Shown piece by piece: positions 7,422 through 14,153 of a DNA stretch of 20,386 nucleotides. A program made the translations under genes and the position numbers. Location: assembly GCA_050014415.1 (NCBI GenBank), contig JBEKDJ010000064.1:1-20386 (forward strand), in the 5' to 3' direction. The notes beneath the pieces are model-generated. The model was not told the DNA's origin. It did not search any database and saw nothing but the letters and a program-made list of their open reading frames with translations. Origin of the DNA: JBEKDJ01 sp050014415 (GTDB lineage: Bacteria; Desulfobacterota; BSN033; UBA1163). Position 1 is the first letter of the stretch. Every line of letters begins with the position of its first letter.

Positions 7422-8066
7422 ATGGTTATGGAACTGACACCCCGGCAGAGAGAGATATTCAACTTCATCAGAATATTTATCAAAGAGAGAGGTTATCCCC
7501 CTTCTGTAAGGGAAATCGGTGAACGTTTTAATATCTATCCCCGGGCAGCCTTTGACCACCTTAAGGCATTGGAGAGAAAAGGTTATTTGAGGCGAAGGGG
7601 TTCGATGTCCAGAGGCATTGAGGTCCTTGTCTTTCTGGAAGATAGATCGTATAGGGAACATCAAAGGGAAGGAGGAAGGCCATGGGTTCGGGAGATTCCC
7701 ATCCTGGGTAGAGTGGCCGCAGGGAAACCCACCTTAGCAGTAGAGCATGTGGAGGGGACGATCCCACTTCCTACGGAATGGGTGAAAGGGAAAGAGGTCT
7801 TCCTTCTGAAAGTGAAGGGTGACAGTATGTCCCCCTATATCCTGCCTGATGACTATGTCGTGGTTCGGGCCCAACCCTCGGCAGAAAATGGGGATGTGGT
7901 CGTGACCCTGATGGGAGAAGAGGCAACCGTGAAGCGTTTTTTCAAAAAAGGAAAGAAAATTGAATTGAAGCCAGACAACGAGCGCTGGGAGACGATTCAG
8001 ATTGAAGAGCGTTCAGGAGAAGCTCAAATTCTTGGAAAAGTCATTGGGGTGTTTAGGAAATTTTAA
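7422..8066 (+). CDS. lexA: LexA-family SOS repressor
   Basis: A 214-residue repressor/protease. The N-terminal winged helix starts ELTPRQREIFNFI and continues PPSVREIGERFNIYPRAAFDHLKALERKGYL. The peptidase S24 domain has the self-cleavage Ala100-Gly101 in GRVAAGKP, the nucleophile Ser135 in GDSMSPY and the general base Lys171 in ATVKRF, so RecA-stimulated autocleavage is expected. The recognition segment IYPRAAFDHL differs from the usual SSTSSVHYHL type, implying an unusual operator. ATG at 7422 and the in-frame ATG at 7428 are both possible; GAAGAG just upstream is better spaced for 7428. It heads an operon with an ImuA-like gene, an 88-residue gene and a family-B polymerase, which it presumably represses together with itself. 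Whether the genome has a second, housekeeping LexA cannot be told from this window. Confidence 0.95.
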   Translation: MVMELTPRQREIFNFIRIFIKERGYPPSVREIGERFNIYPRAAFDHLKALERKGYLRRRGSMSRGIEVLVFLEDRSYREHQREGGRPWVREIPILGRVAAGKPTLAVEHVEGTIPLPTEWVKGKEVFLLKVKGDSMSPYILPDDYVVVRAQPSAENGDVVVTLMGEEATVKRFFKKGKKIELKPDNERWETIQIEERSGEAQILGKVIGVFRKF

Positions 8067-8070
8067 CCTA

Positions 8071-8215
8071 AGGTTATCAGATCATCAGGAAATCAGGAAG
8101 CAGGATACAGGAGATCAGGGAATCAGGACAAGAGAGGAAGAATTTTTACCCTGATATTCTGATACCCTGATAACCACAACCTGGTATCCTGATAACCTGA
8201 TGACCTGATTCAGGG
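8071..8215. repeat. Imperfect inverted array of ATCAGG/CCTGAT octamers between lexA and the ImuA-like gene
   Basis: The left arm (about 8071-8127) has roughly six ATCAGG-type units spaced 7-9 bases apart; the right arm (about 8149-8215) has about eight CCTGAT-type units, mostly 8 apart. A 21-base A-rich centre separates them. The arms align as imperfect reverse complements, so the mRNA could form a long bulged hairpin ending at the ribosome site of the next gene. Confidence 0.8.
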
Positions 8216-8221
8216 TAAAGA

Positions 8222-8938
8222 ATGGATTTGCCATTGATCACGTCGCTCGATGAAGTCCTGTTACAAGTTCAAGCTGGCTTCCCGAGAAAAGTCCTTTTTT
8301 GGGGAGAGAGGGCAGGAGAGATTTCTTCCTATGTCACAGGATGGATGGCAGGCAAAGGAATCGATGTCATTGTACTGGATGGAGCCAATCGTTTCGATCC
8401 TTATATGGTCTCATCCTTTGCAAAAAAGGCATCCATGTCTCCGATGAGCCTTCTCAAGAGAATTCGAATTGCAAGGGCCTTTACATGCTATCAAATGGCC
8501 GCACTGATCGAAGAGAGATTGGTCTCGTTGCTTAAGCAAAAAAGAGAGCTCACTCAACAGCAAAAGCCATGGGTGATCCTTTTGGGACTGATTACTCCCT
8601 TTTTGGACGAAGATGTTTCTGAAGGAGAGGTTCGGCCCCTCTTCGAAAGATCTTTAAGAAAGGCCGAGGGGATAGCTGCAGAAGGAATTCCTTTCTTTCT
8701 ATTCCAACCTTCTGCCGTCTCTGAAAATTCCCCCTTTCCCCCCTTTGCTAAGGGGGGGAGATTAGGAAATTCAAAGCGAGCCTATCTCACGAGAAGACTC
8801 TTCCAGTTTTCTAATGAGGTCTGGAAAATATCTCTGGAAGATCGAGAGTTAAAAGTCATTCTGGAAAAGAGAGTAACGCTCACGAATAGTTTGCTGGCTG
8901 GGGATTTGGGGATTAATAAATTGGAAGCTCAAAGCTGA
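8222..8938 (+). CDS. RecA-fold protein with degenerate P-loop, ImuA-like
   Basis: A 238-residue protein. The N-terminal strand-loop VLFWGERAGEISSY sits where RecA-like ATPases have Walker A, but the Gly-Lys-Ser/Thr is Gly-Glu-Ile-Ser, so ATP binding is doubtful. Next come VIVLDGANRFDPY, a helical segment RIRIARAFTCYQMAALIEERL (about 77-97), and a hydrophobic strand PWVILLGLITPFLDEDV resembling Walker B. This order resembles RecA/RadA paralogues and ImuA, the accessory factor encoded between lexA and the polymerase genes in mutagenesis cassettes. Residues about 168-182 (SPFPPFAKGGRLG) are encoded by a GC-rich palindrome that looks inserted. The last codons lie in a heptamer repeat. Its likely job is linking the polymerase to RecA or the clamp; that is inference by context. 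Confidence 0.65.
   Translation: MDLPLITSLDEVLLQVQAGFPRKVLFWGERAGEISSYVTGWMAGKGIDVIVLDGANRFDPYMVSSFAKKASMSPMSLLKRIRIARAFTCYQMAALIEERLVSLLKQKRELTQQQKPWVILLGLITPFLDEDVSEGEVRPLFERSLRKAEGIAAEGIPFFLFQPSAVSENSPFPPFAKGGRLGNSKRAYLTRRLFQFSNEVWKISLEDRELKVILEKRVTLTNSLLAGDLGINKLEAQS
8738..8757. repeat. Palindrome inside the ImuA-like gene (8-bp stem)
   Basis: CCCCCCTT, loop TGCT, AAGGGGGG, within a longer C-rich then G-rich stretch (8729-8760). It is translated in frame as SPFPPFAKGG, a peptide typical of dispersed palindromes that invade coding regions. Confidence 0.75.
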
Positions 8939-8948
8939 GGGCTGAAAA
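8925..8948. repeat. Short heptamer array (AAGCTGA) at the end of the ImuA-like gene
   Basis: AAGCTCA, AAGCTGA and GGGCTGA follow one another without a gap, then AAA. The stop codon of the ImuA-like gene is within the second unit, so the array supplies its last residues. Confidence 0.55.
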
Positions 8949-9002
8949 CTATAAAAATAATGCGATGTGCTATACCCTGGGCGATTTTGAGAGGGTTTAT
9001 GT

Positions 9003-9269
9003 ATGGGACGAACCGTTCTTCCTTTCAGCAGGGTTTTGGAACAGGAAGTTCAAGAATGGAGAAAGTTTCGGAGGGGACTGAGGAGAGAAGATCAGCAGTT
9101 CTTCGACCGGCTCTTTGAAGAGGCGAGGCTCCATGTGCAAGCTGGAGTTTATGCTTCAAACCCCTGGCCTTTTGAAACGATCTTGCTCTCCATCCTCATA
9201 GAACATGAGAAGGCCTTGGTCGAATTGAGAGCGAAGCTAAAGGCCATAGAAGAAAAAATAGCTGGGTAA
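9003..9269 (+). CDS. Conserved-looking 88-residue helical protein of the polymerase operon
   Basis: I do not recognise a named family. The protein is strongly predicted helical: an N-terminal basic stretch EWRKFRRGLRREDQQFFDRLFEEAR (about 18-42), a middle piece HVQAGVYASNPWPFETILLSILIEHEK (about 43-70) and a charged C-terminal helix ending LRAKLKAIEEKIAG. There is no signal peptide, cysteine pair or membrane segment. It starts 64 bases after the ImuA-like gene and ends four bases before the polymerase GTG, so it is probably co-translated with the polymerase. GAGAGG lies upstream. Its place and size suggest an accessory subunit of the polymerase, but this is inference only. Confidence 0.75.
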   Translation: MGRTVLPFSRVLEQEVQEWRKFRRGLRREDQQFFDRLFEEARLHVQAGVYASNPWPFETILLSILIEHEKALVELRAKLKAIEEKIAG

Positions 9270-9273
9270 ACCG

Positions 9274-11766
9274 GTGGAGATCCGAGGCTGGCTTTTTGAT
9301 CTTTATCCTCTGGAATCATCCATGATTCTGTGGGTCAGGGGTGAAGATGGTTCGCTCCATCGATTGGAAGACCCCTTTCGGCCTCGATTCTACGCACAGG
9401 GAAAGAGGAAAGATCTTCTCACCCTGTTTCACTCTCTTCAGAAAGGTCGATGGGCTACAGGGCACGAGTGGATGACTAAGAGGGAGTTCTGGAGCGGAGA
9501 TGAAGTCGAAGTGTTGGAGGTCGAAGTAGTGGATTCGGAGCATTATGCCCAGCTTCCCAAAATTCTCCCTCGGTGGGAAGAGAGCATGACCTTCTACAAT
9601 TGCGACATCCCTTTACCCCAAGTCTACCTTTATGAAAAAGGACTCTTTCCGACAGGCCGATGTATCGTTGAGATAGATGGAGGGCGAATCTTCGAGATTC
9701 ACCCTGATCTATCCGAATCCGTATGGATGGATGATGGAGATCTTCCTGACCTTCGAATGATGGAAATGTATATCGATGGCAATATAGCTGGCCTGCCAAG
9801 GCACACCCTGAACCGTGCTGGCTCAGGGGATGGGTGGCAGTCTCTCATATTGGAGTGTGAAGGGTATCGGGTGGAGATGGAGAGGATGGATCTTGGAGAG
9901 ATTGAGAGGTTCCTTAAACACTTCGATCCTGATGTCATTCTGAGCGATGATGGGGATGCCTCTCTCTTACCTCTTCTCTTTTCCTTGGAGAGGAGGTGGA
10001 AAACATCTATTTCCTGGGATCGGGAACCTTATCCTGTGAAGAGACAGGTTCATCCAAAAGGCTTTTCTTACTTCTCCTATGGCCGGACCTATTATCGGGC
10101 TCCTGCCCATCTCTTTCTTGGGAGATGGCACATCGACCGTAGAAACTCCTTCATCTATGGAGAATCGGGAATGGAAGGAGTGATTGAGCTGGCACGACTG
10201 GCTAAAGTTCCAGTGCAACGGATGGCCCGCACCTCTCCTGGGACAGCCATCACTTCGATGCAGCTCGACCGGGCCTTTCAGGAGGGGATCCTCATCCCCT
10301 GGAGAAAAGGGGAACCAGAACGATTCAAAACAGCGTGGGATCTGCTCGTTGCAGACAAGGGAGGTCTTGTTTTCCAACCTAAATTGGGGATCTTCAAGGA
10401 TGTGGCAGAGATCGACTTTGCCTCGATGTATCCCACCATGATGGCGATCCATAATATCTCTCCGGAAACCGTGCTCTGCGAATGTTGTGAAAACCATAGA
10501 GTTCCAGAGGCTGGTTATACGATCTGTGAAAAAAGGGAAGGAATTGTTCCGAAGACGCTCAGGCCCATCCTCGCAAGAAGGGCTTGGCTCAAAAAGATGG
10601 CAAAAGGCGAGAGGCAAGAGGCAAACGGTGGAAGGCAGCCTTCCTGCCCAGAGCCCGCTACGGCGGGTGTAGGCAGGAAAGAAGAAGACGGAGATCCCCT
10701 CCCCCTCTCCCCCAAGGGGAGAGGGAGGAGTGAGGGGGTGGACGGCGAAGGAGAAGGGAGAAATATAGAAAAGAAAAAAGAAATCTACAACCGCAAGCAG
10801 ACGGCGCTCAAGTGGATGCTTGTGACGTGCTTTGGATATTTAGGTTATCGAAATGCTCGTTTTGGAAGAATCGAAGCTCATGAAGCGGTTACTGCCTTTG
10901 GGAGAGAAAGCCTCCTTCAAGCCAAGGAGATCTGCGAAGAAGAGGGGTTCGAGCTTCTCCATGCCATCACCGATTCCCTTTGGATTCGTAAGAAGGAATT
11001 GAGGGAAGAAGAGGTTCTTAGGCTCTGCAAGAAGATCAGTGAAGCCACCGGGATCACGATGAGCCTAGAAGGGATTTATCGATGGATGGCCTTTCTTCCT
11101 TCGAAGGGAAATCCGGAGAGTCCGGTAGCCAACCGCTATTTCGGCCTCTTCAAGAGCGGAAAGATCAAAGCAAGGGGATTGGCCTTCAGACGAAGCGATA
11201 TGCCTCCTCTGATTCAAGAGGCTCAGCTTCGAATGCTTGAGGTTCTGGCAGAGGCAAAGGATACGGATGATTATCGGGCAAAGATTCCACAAATTCTAGA
11301 CCTTCTCCTCGAGTATAGTCTGATGTTAAAAGACGGACAGGCAAAGAAGGAGGATCTCGCCATCGGGAAAAGAATCTCTCAGGAGCCCAATGCCTATAAG
11401 GTGGATAGCCTTACCGCTCTTGCCGCCCAAGAGCTTGAGGATGTTGGAATTTCGATCCATCCTGGGGAGAAAGTCAGGTATGTGATCAAGGATGCTCTGT
11501 CGAGGAACAAAGCTGAGAGGGTGAGACCTTTCCCTTTGGTAGGTCCGGACGACACCTACGATGTCAAAAAATACCTGGAGATGCTCGCGAAAGCGACTGA
11601 AGAGATATTGATCCACTGGGGCTATGATGCAAAACGACTCAGAGAGGAATTAGAAGCGTTCGAGGTGTCGAGGGCTCAAAGGCTCGAGCGAAAAGATCTC
11701 GCCCTCTTTACTAAAGAGGGCAAAGGAGGAGGATGGTGTGGTTATGGCAAGGAGCATAAGCATTGA
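9274..11766 (+). CDS. Divergent family-B DNA polymerase with altered motifs and repeat-derived insertion
   Basis: An 830-residue family-B polymerase starting at GTG. Motif A is normal: EIDFASMYPTMM with Asp381. A cysteine cluster follows (Cys402, 404, 405, 418). Motif B is RKQTALKWMLVTCFGYLGY, where the usual K-x3-N-S-x-Y-G has Val and Phe for Asn and Tyr. Motif C is LLHAITDSLWI: the first Asp of DTD is Ile, but the metal-binding second Asp (567) remains. The thumb has KARGLAFRRSDMPPL. The N-terminal exonuclease region is weak: ExoI at best ECE (194-196), ExoII DPDVILSDDGD, and no clear ExoIII YxxxD, so proofreading is doubtful. Residues about 445-500 are a low-complexity insertion encoded by repeats, and a palindrome encodes part of the tail. 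The operon with lexA and an ImuA-like gene suggests damage-induced translesion synthesis. Confidence 0.88.
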   Translation: MEIRGWLFDLYPLESSMILWVRGEDGSLHRLEDPFRPRFYAQGKRKDLLTLFHSLQKGRWATGHEWMTKREFWSGDEVEVLEVEVVDSEHYAQLPKILPRWEESMTFYNCDIPLPQVYLYEKGLFPTGRCIVEIDGGRIFEIHPDLSESVWMDDGDLPDLRMMEMYIDGNIAGLPRHTLNRAGSGDGWQSLILECEGYRVEMERMDLGEIERFLKHFDPDVILSDDGDASLLPLLFSLERRWKTSISWDREPYPVKRQVHPKGFSYFSYGRTYYRAPAHLFLGRWHIDRRNSFIYGESGMEGVIELARLAKVPVQRMARTSPGTAITSMQLDRAFQEGILIPWRKGEPERFKTAWDLLVADKGGLVFQPKLGIFKDVAEIDFASMYPTMMAIHNISPETVLCECCENHRVPEAGYTICEKREGIVPKTLRPILARRAWLKKMAKGERQEANGGRQPSCPEPATAGVGRKEEDGDPLPLSPKGRGRSEGVDGEGEGRNIEKKKEIYNRKQTALKWMLVTCFGYLGYRNARFGRIEAHEAVTAFGRESLLQAKEICEEEGFELLHAITDSLWIRKKELREEEVLRLCKKISEATGITMSLEGIYRWMAFLPSKGNPESPVANRYFGLFKSGKIKARGLAFRRSDMPPLIQEAQLRMLEVLAEAKDTDDYRAKIPQILDLLLEYSLMLKDGQAKKEDLAIGKRISQEPNAYKVDSLTALAAQELEDVGISIHPGEKVRYVIKDALSRNKAERVRPFPLVGPDDTYDVKKYLEMLAKATEEILIHWGYDAKRLREELEAFEVSRAQRLERKDLALFTKEGKGGGWCGYGKEHKH
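10599..10640. repeat. Heptamer array (GGCRARA) inside the polymerase gene
   Basis: Six units of seven bases, each starting GG and mostly GGC (the first three are GGCAAAA, GGCGAGA, GGCAAGA), run without a gap and keep the reading frame (42 bases). They encode the start of the insertion between motif A and motif B. Confidence 0.75.
10641..10679. repeat. Palindrome inside the polymerase gene
   Basis: TTCCTGCC pairs with GGCAGGAA; inside, CCCGC pairs with GCGGG around the loop TACG, with a CAGAG/TGTA bulge. It begins at the base after the heptamer array ends. Confidence 0.8.
10698..10730. repeat. Second, C/G-rich palindrome inside the polymerase gene
   Basis: CCCTCTCCCC (10703-10712), loop CAA, then GGGGAGAGGG (10716-10725), with an imperfect extension to about 10730. 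It is translated as PLPLSPKGRGR, another peptide typical of invading palindromes. Confidence 0.8.
11701..11721. repeat. Palindrome near the 3' end of the polymerase gene
   Basis: GCCCTCTTT, loop ACT, AAAGAGGGC: a 9-bp perfect stem, translated ALFTKEGK. No T-run follows and the polymerase stop codon is 43 bases further on, so it is not a terminator of this gene. Confidence 0.75.
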
Positions 11767-12144
11767 CATATTCCTTGATTATGATATTGTGTACCTCAAA
11801 AGAGGGGCTTCAGATTCTTCCCATCTTTGCTTCTTTCATCCCTGATTATTTATTTCCTTCTCCCCTGGTAGGAGAGGAGATAGGGTTAAGACTACTATAC
11901 CAGGAGTATCTCGTCACTTCGTCTATCCTCCAATTTTCTCGGATAAACGAACCCATTCGGACAAGTTCGGATGCGGACGAGTTGGAAAGAACGAAGCTGC
12001 TCTGCTGAGACCCCCTAGCTACCGGGTCACGGCCCCGTTCTACCCGATTGTATCCGGAATTCCGCTTCGTTTCACTCCGAATACAATCTCAATCGTTATG
12101 TGCGATGCTTGGATTTTGAGAAACGGAAAGGAACCTTCTAGAAA
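11767..12144. other. Intergenic region between the polymerase and rmuC
   Basis: No convincing gene is seen in 378 bases. It contains a palindrome at 11857-11877 (CCTTCTCC/GGAGAGG, loop of seven) and an inverted repeat at 12046-12088 (GATTGTAT-x-CGGA with TCCG-x-ATACAATC, 17-base loop), followed by CGTTATGTGC at 12094-12103. The last two elements resemble the 3' half of an integron attC site. No clear terminator for the polymerase operon is present. Confidence 0.55.
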
Positions 12145-13683
12145 ATGAATACTCTAACAGTCATACTGATTCTGCTCCTTGGGATTCTGATAGGATCGGC
12201 AGCAGTTTGGTTTCTGCAGCGTACAAAGGTTCAAGCTTCCTACGATCGAGGAAAACTCGAGGGCGAATCCGGGAGGCTTGTGCTGAATGAGCGTCTCTTA
12301 AATCTCGACAGACAGATTCAAGAAGCAAAATCTTCAATCGCCAACTTGACTGCGGAAAACACAAGGCTGAATCAGGACGTCACCTCCTTGACTTCTAATT
12401 GTGCGACTCTCACCGAGAAAAATTCCCATATCCCCGAGCTTGAGCGGACATTGAAAGACAAAAACATTCTAGCCGATCAACTCAATGCCGAAATGACCCA
12501 GCTAAAGGAAGCTCTTTCTGAGTGCCAAACGAGACTTGAAGAGGAGCGCAAATCCGCTCAGGAGAAACTTAAACTGCTTGACGAAGCACAACAGAAACTA
12601 TCCGATGCCTTCAAAGCTTTGTCTGCTGACGCATTGAAAAGTAACAACCAATCATTTCTTGAACTGGCGAAAACCCACCTTGAGACTTATCAACAGAGTG
12701 CTAAGGCAGACTTGCAGGCTCGACAGACTGCCATAACAACTCTCGTAGATCCTTTGAGACAATCACTAGAGAAATTTGATACAACGATTCAAGAAATCGA
12801 AAAATCTCGAAACACCGCCTATGGTAGTCTGACAGAACAACTCCAATTACTCTCGAAATCTCAACTCCAACTTCAGACGGAGACGGCGAACCTGGTCAAG
12901 GCTCTCCGGACTCCCAACGTGCGTGGTCGCTGGGGAGAAATCCAACTCAGACGTGTTGCAGAGATTGCTGGTATGTTGGAGTATTGCGACTTCATAACCC
13001 AGGAAAGAGCCGCGACAGAGGACGGTACTTTACGACCCGACATGGTCGTAAAACTCCCCAATTCTCGCAACATTGTTGTTGACTCAAAGGTGCCTCTTCA
13101 GGCCTACTTGGATGCACTCGAAGCTCGGGACGAGGCTGCAAGGCTTTCCAAGCTCAGAGATCACGCAAGACAAGTCTCTGATCACCTATCAAAACTCAGT
13201 AAGAAATCCTATTGGGACCAGTTTAGACCCGCACCGGAGTTTGTCGTCCTCTTCTTGCCTGGCGAGAGCTTTTTCAGTGCTGCACTAGAACAGGATCCAA
13301 GTTTGATAGAGGCCGGAGTCAACCAGAAAGTAATCTTGGCTACCCCAACCACGCTCATCGCTCTGTTGAAAGCAGTCGCATACGGCTGGCGTCAAGAACA
13401 GATTGCTCAAAATGCTCAACAGATTAGCAACCTCGGAAAGGAATTGTACGACAGAATCCGAAATCTTGCTGAGCATTTTGATGACATTCGCCAAGGCTTG
13501 GACAAAGCTGTCGCTTCATATAACAAGGCTGTTGGTTCACTTGAGAGCCGGGTCTTGGTTTCTGCACGGAGGTTCAAAGAGCTTGGGGCATCGACCGCCG
13601 CCGACATCGAACCCTTAGGGACAATCGAAACCTCGACACGAGTTTTGCAGATACCGGCAGGAGATACAGGGGAAACCGGTTGA
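12145..13683 (+). CDS. rmuC: DNA recombination protein RmuC
   Basis: A 512-residue RmuC, the usual length. An N-terminal membrane anchor (residues 4-25, LTVILILLLGILIGSAAVWF) is followed by a long coiled coil (about 30-165) and the RmuC domain, which has a PD-(D/E)xK-nuclease-like fold. Recognisable blocks are TPNVRGRWGEIQLRRVAEIAGM, DGTLRPDMVVKLP, IVVDSKVPLQAYLDA, FVVLFLPGESFF and ILATPTTLIALLKAVAYGWRQE. In E. coli RmuC limits inversions at short inverted repeats, which is notable here given the many palindromes nearby. AAAGGAA lies 12 bases before the ATG. Its base usage looks more even than that of the purine-rich polymerase operon, and CGTTATRTGC-like boxes lie on both sides, hinting at separate acquisition. 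Confidence 0.93.
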   Translation: MNTLTVILILLLGILIGSAAVWFLQRTKVQASYDRGKLEGESGRLVLNERLLNLDRQIQEAKSSIANLTAENTRLNQDVTSLTSNCATLTEKNSHIPELERTLKDKNILADQLNAEMTQLKEALSECQTRLEEERKSAQEKLKLLDEAQQKLSDAFKALSADALKSNNQSFLELAKTHLETYQQSAKADLQARQTAITTLVDPLRQSLEKFDTTIQEIEKSRNTAYGSLTEQLQLLSKSQLQLQTETANLVKALRTPNVRGRWGEIQLRRVAEIAGMLEYCDFITQERAATEDGTLRPDMVVKLPNSRNIVVDSKVPLQAYLDALEARDEAARLSKLRDHARQVSDHLSKLSKKSYWDQFRPAPEFVVLFLPGESFFSAALEQDPSLIEAGVNQKVILATPTTLIALLKAVAYGWRQEQIAQNAQQISNLGKELYDRIRNLAEHFDDIRQGLDKAVASYNKAVGSLESRVLVSARRFKELGASTAADIEPLGTIETSTRVLQIPAGDTGETG

Positions 13684-14153
13684 CGCAAGGGCTGCATATA
13701 ACGGCGGTAGCAACAGCGTTCGCTCACTTGGTAAAGGAATCGAAAGATTGCGTTCACGCAGCGCCGCACCTATTTAACAAAAAACGTGGCGAGCGGCGTC
13801 TGTCAATAAAGGACAGAGACGTAACCCAGGTCTGTGATGATTTCTTTTATAAAAACCAAAAATGTGCATCACGGATTCAGAAGAATCATGCAAGTAGTCC
13901 CCGCCCGTTTTCACACAGGCTAACGGTTTTTCTTGCTTTTCAGTCTAAATAGATACATAATGAATCAGCAATAAGTTGAAAAGAGCCTTTTTAGGCCGTG
14001 ATAGATTTTAGCCCGTAAAGAACTCTAAACAACTTCTTTGCGGGCTTTTTTTCAGTTTTCTATTTTGGCCCCGTCTTGAGATGGAGACTGAGCAGAGGGA
14101 GATCGAAGAGGAGTTAGCTTAAACAATAAACGAACAGCAGGAAAGAGGTTAAG
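13684..14153. other. Intergenic region after rmuC
   Basis: In 470 bases there is the box GCATATAACG at 13694-13703 (near reverse complement of the box upstream of rmuC), a bulged CGTC-TGTC/GACA-x2-GACG hairpin at 13797-13821, and a strong terminator at 14011-14052. A 90-codon frame starting at 13680 overlaps the rmuC stop, lacks a ribosome site and resembles nothing I know, so I do not call it. A small RNA ending at the terminator is possible but unsupported. Confidence 0.55.
14011..14052 (+). terminator. Rho-independent terminator
   Basis: GCCCGTAAAGAA and TTCTTTGCGGGC form a 12-bp stem with one G·U pair and an 11-base loop, followed at once by seven T. It ends plus-strand transcription coming from rmuC or from an unseen small transcript and isolates the next small gene. 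Confidence 0.92.

Noticed and set aside
8071..8215. CRISPR array
   Set aside because: Units are only 6-8 bases, lack spacers of 25-40 bases, and occur in inverted orientation; no cas gene is near.
11763..12008. 81-codon plus-strand frame after the polymerase
   Set aside because: Starts inside the polymerase end, has no ribosome site, and its middle is simply a translated palindrome (PSPLVGEE).
12046..12088. Terminator of the polymerase operon
   Set aside because: The inverted repeat has a mismatch, a 17-base loop and no U-tract.
13680..13952. 90-codon plus-strand frame after rmuC
   Set aside because: Overlaps the rmuC stop, no ribosome site of its own, and no recognisable protein pattern.
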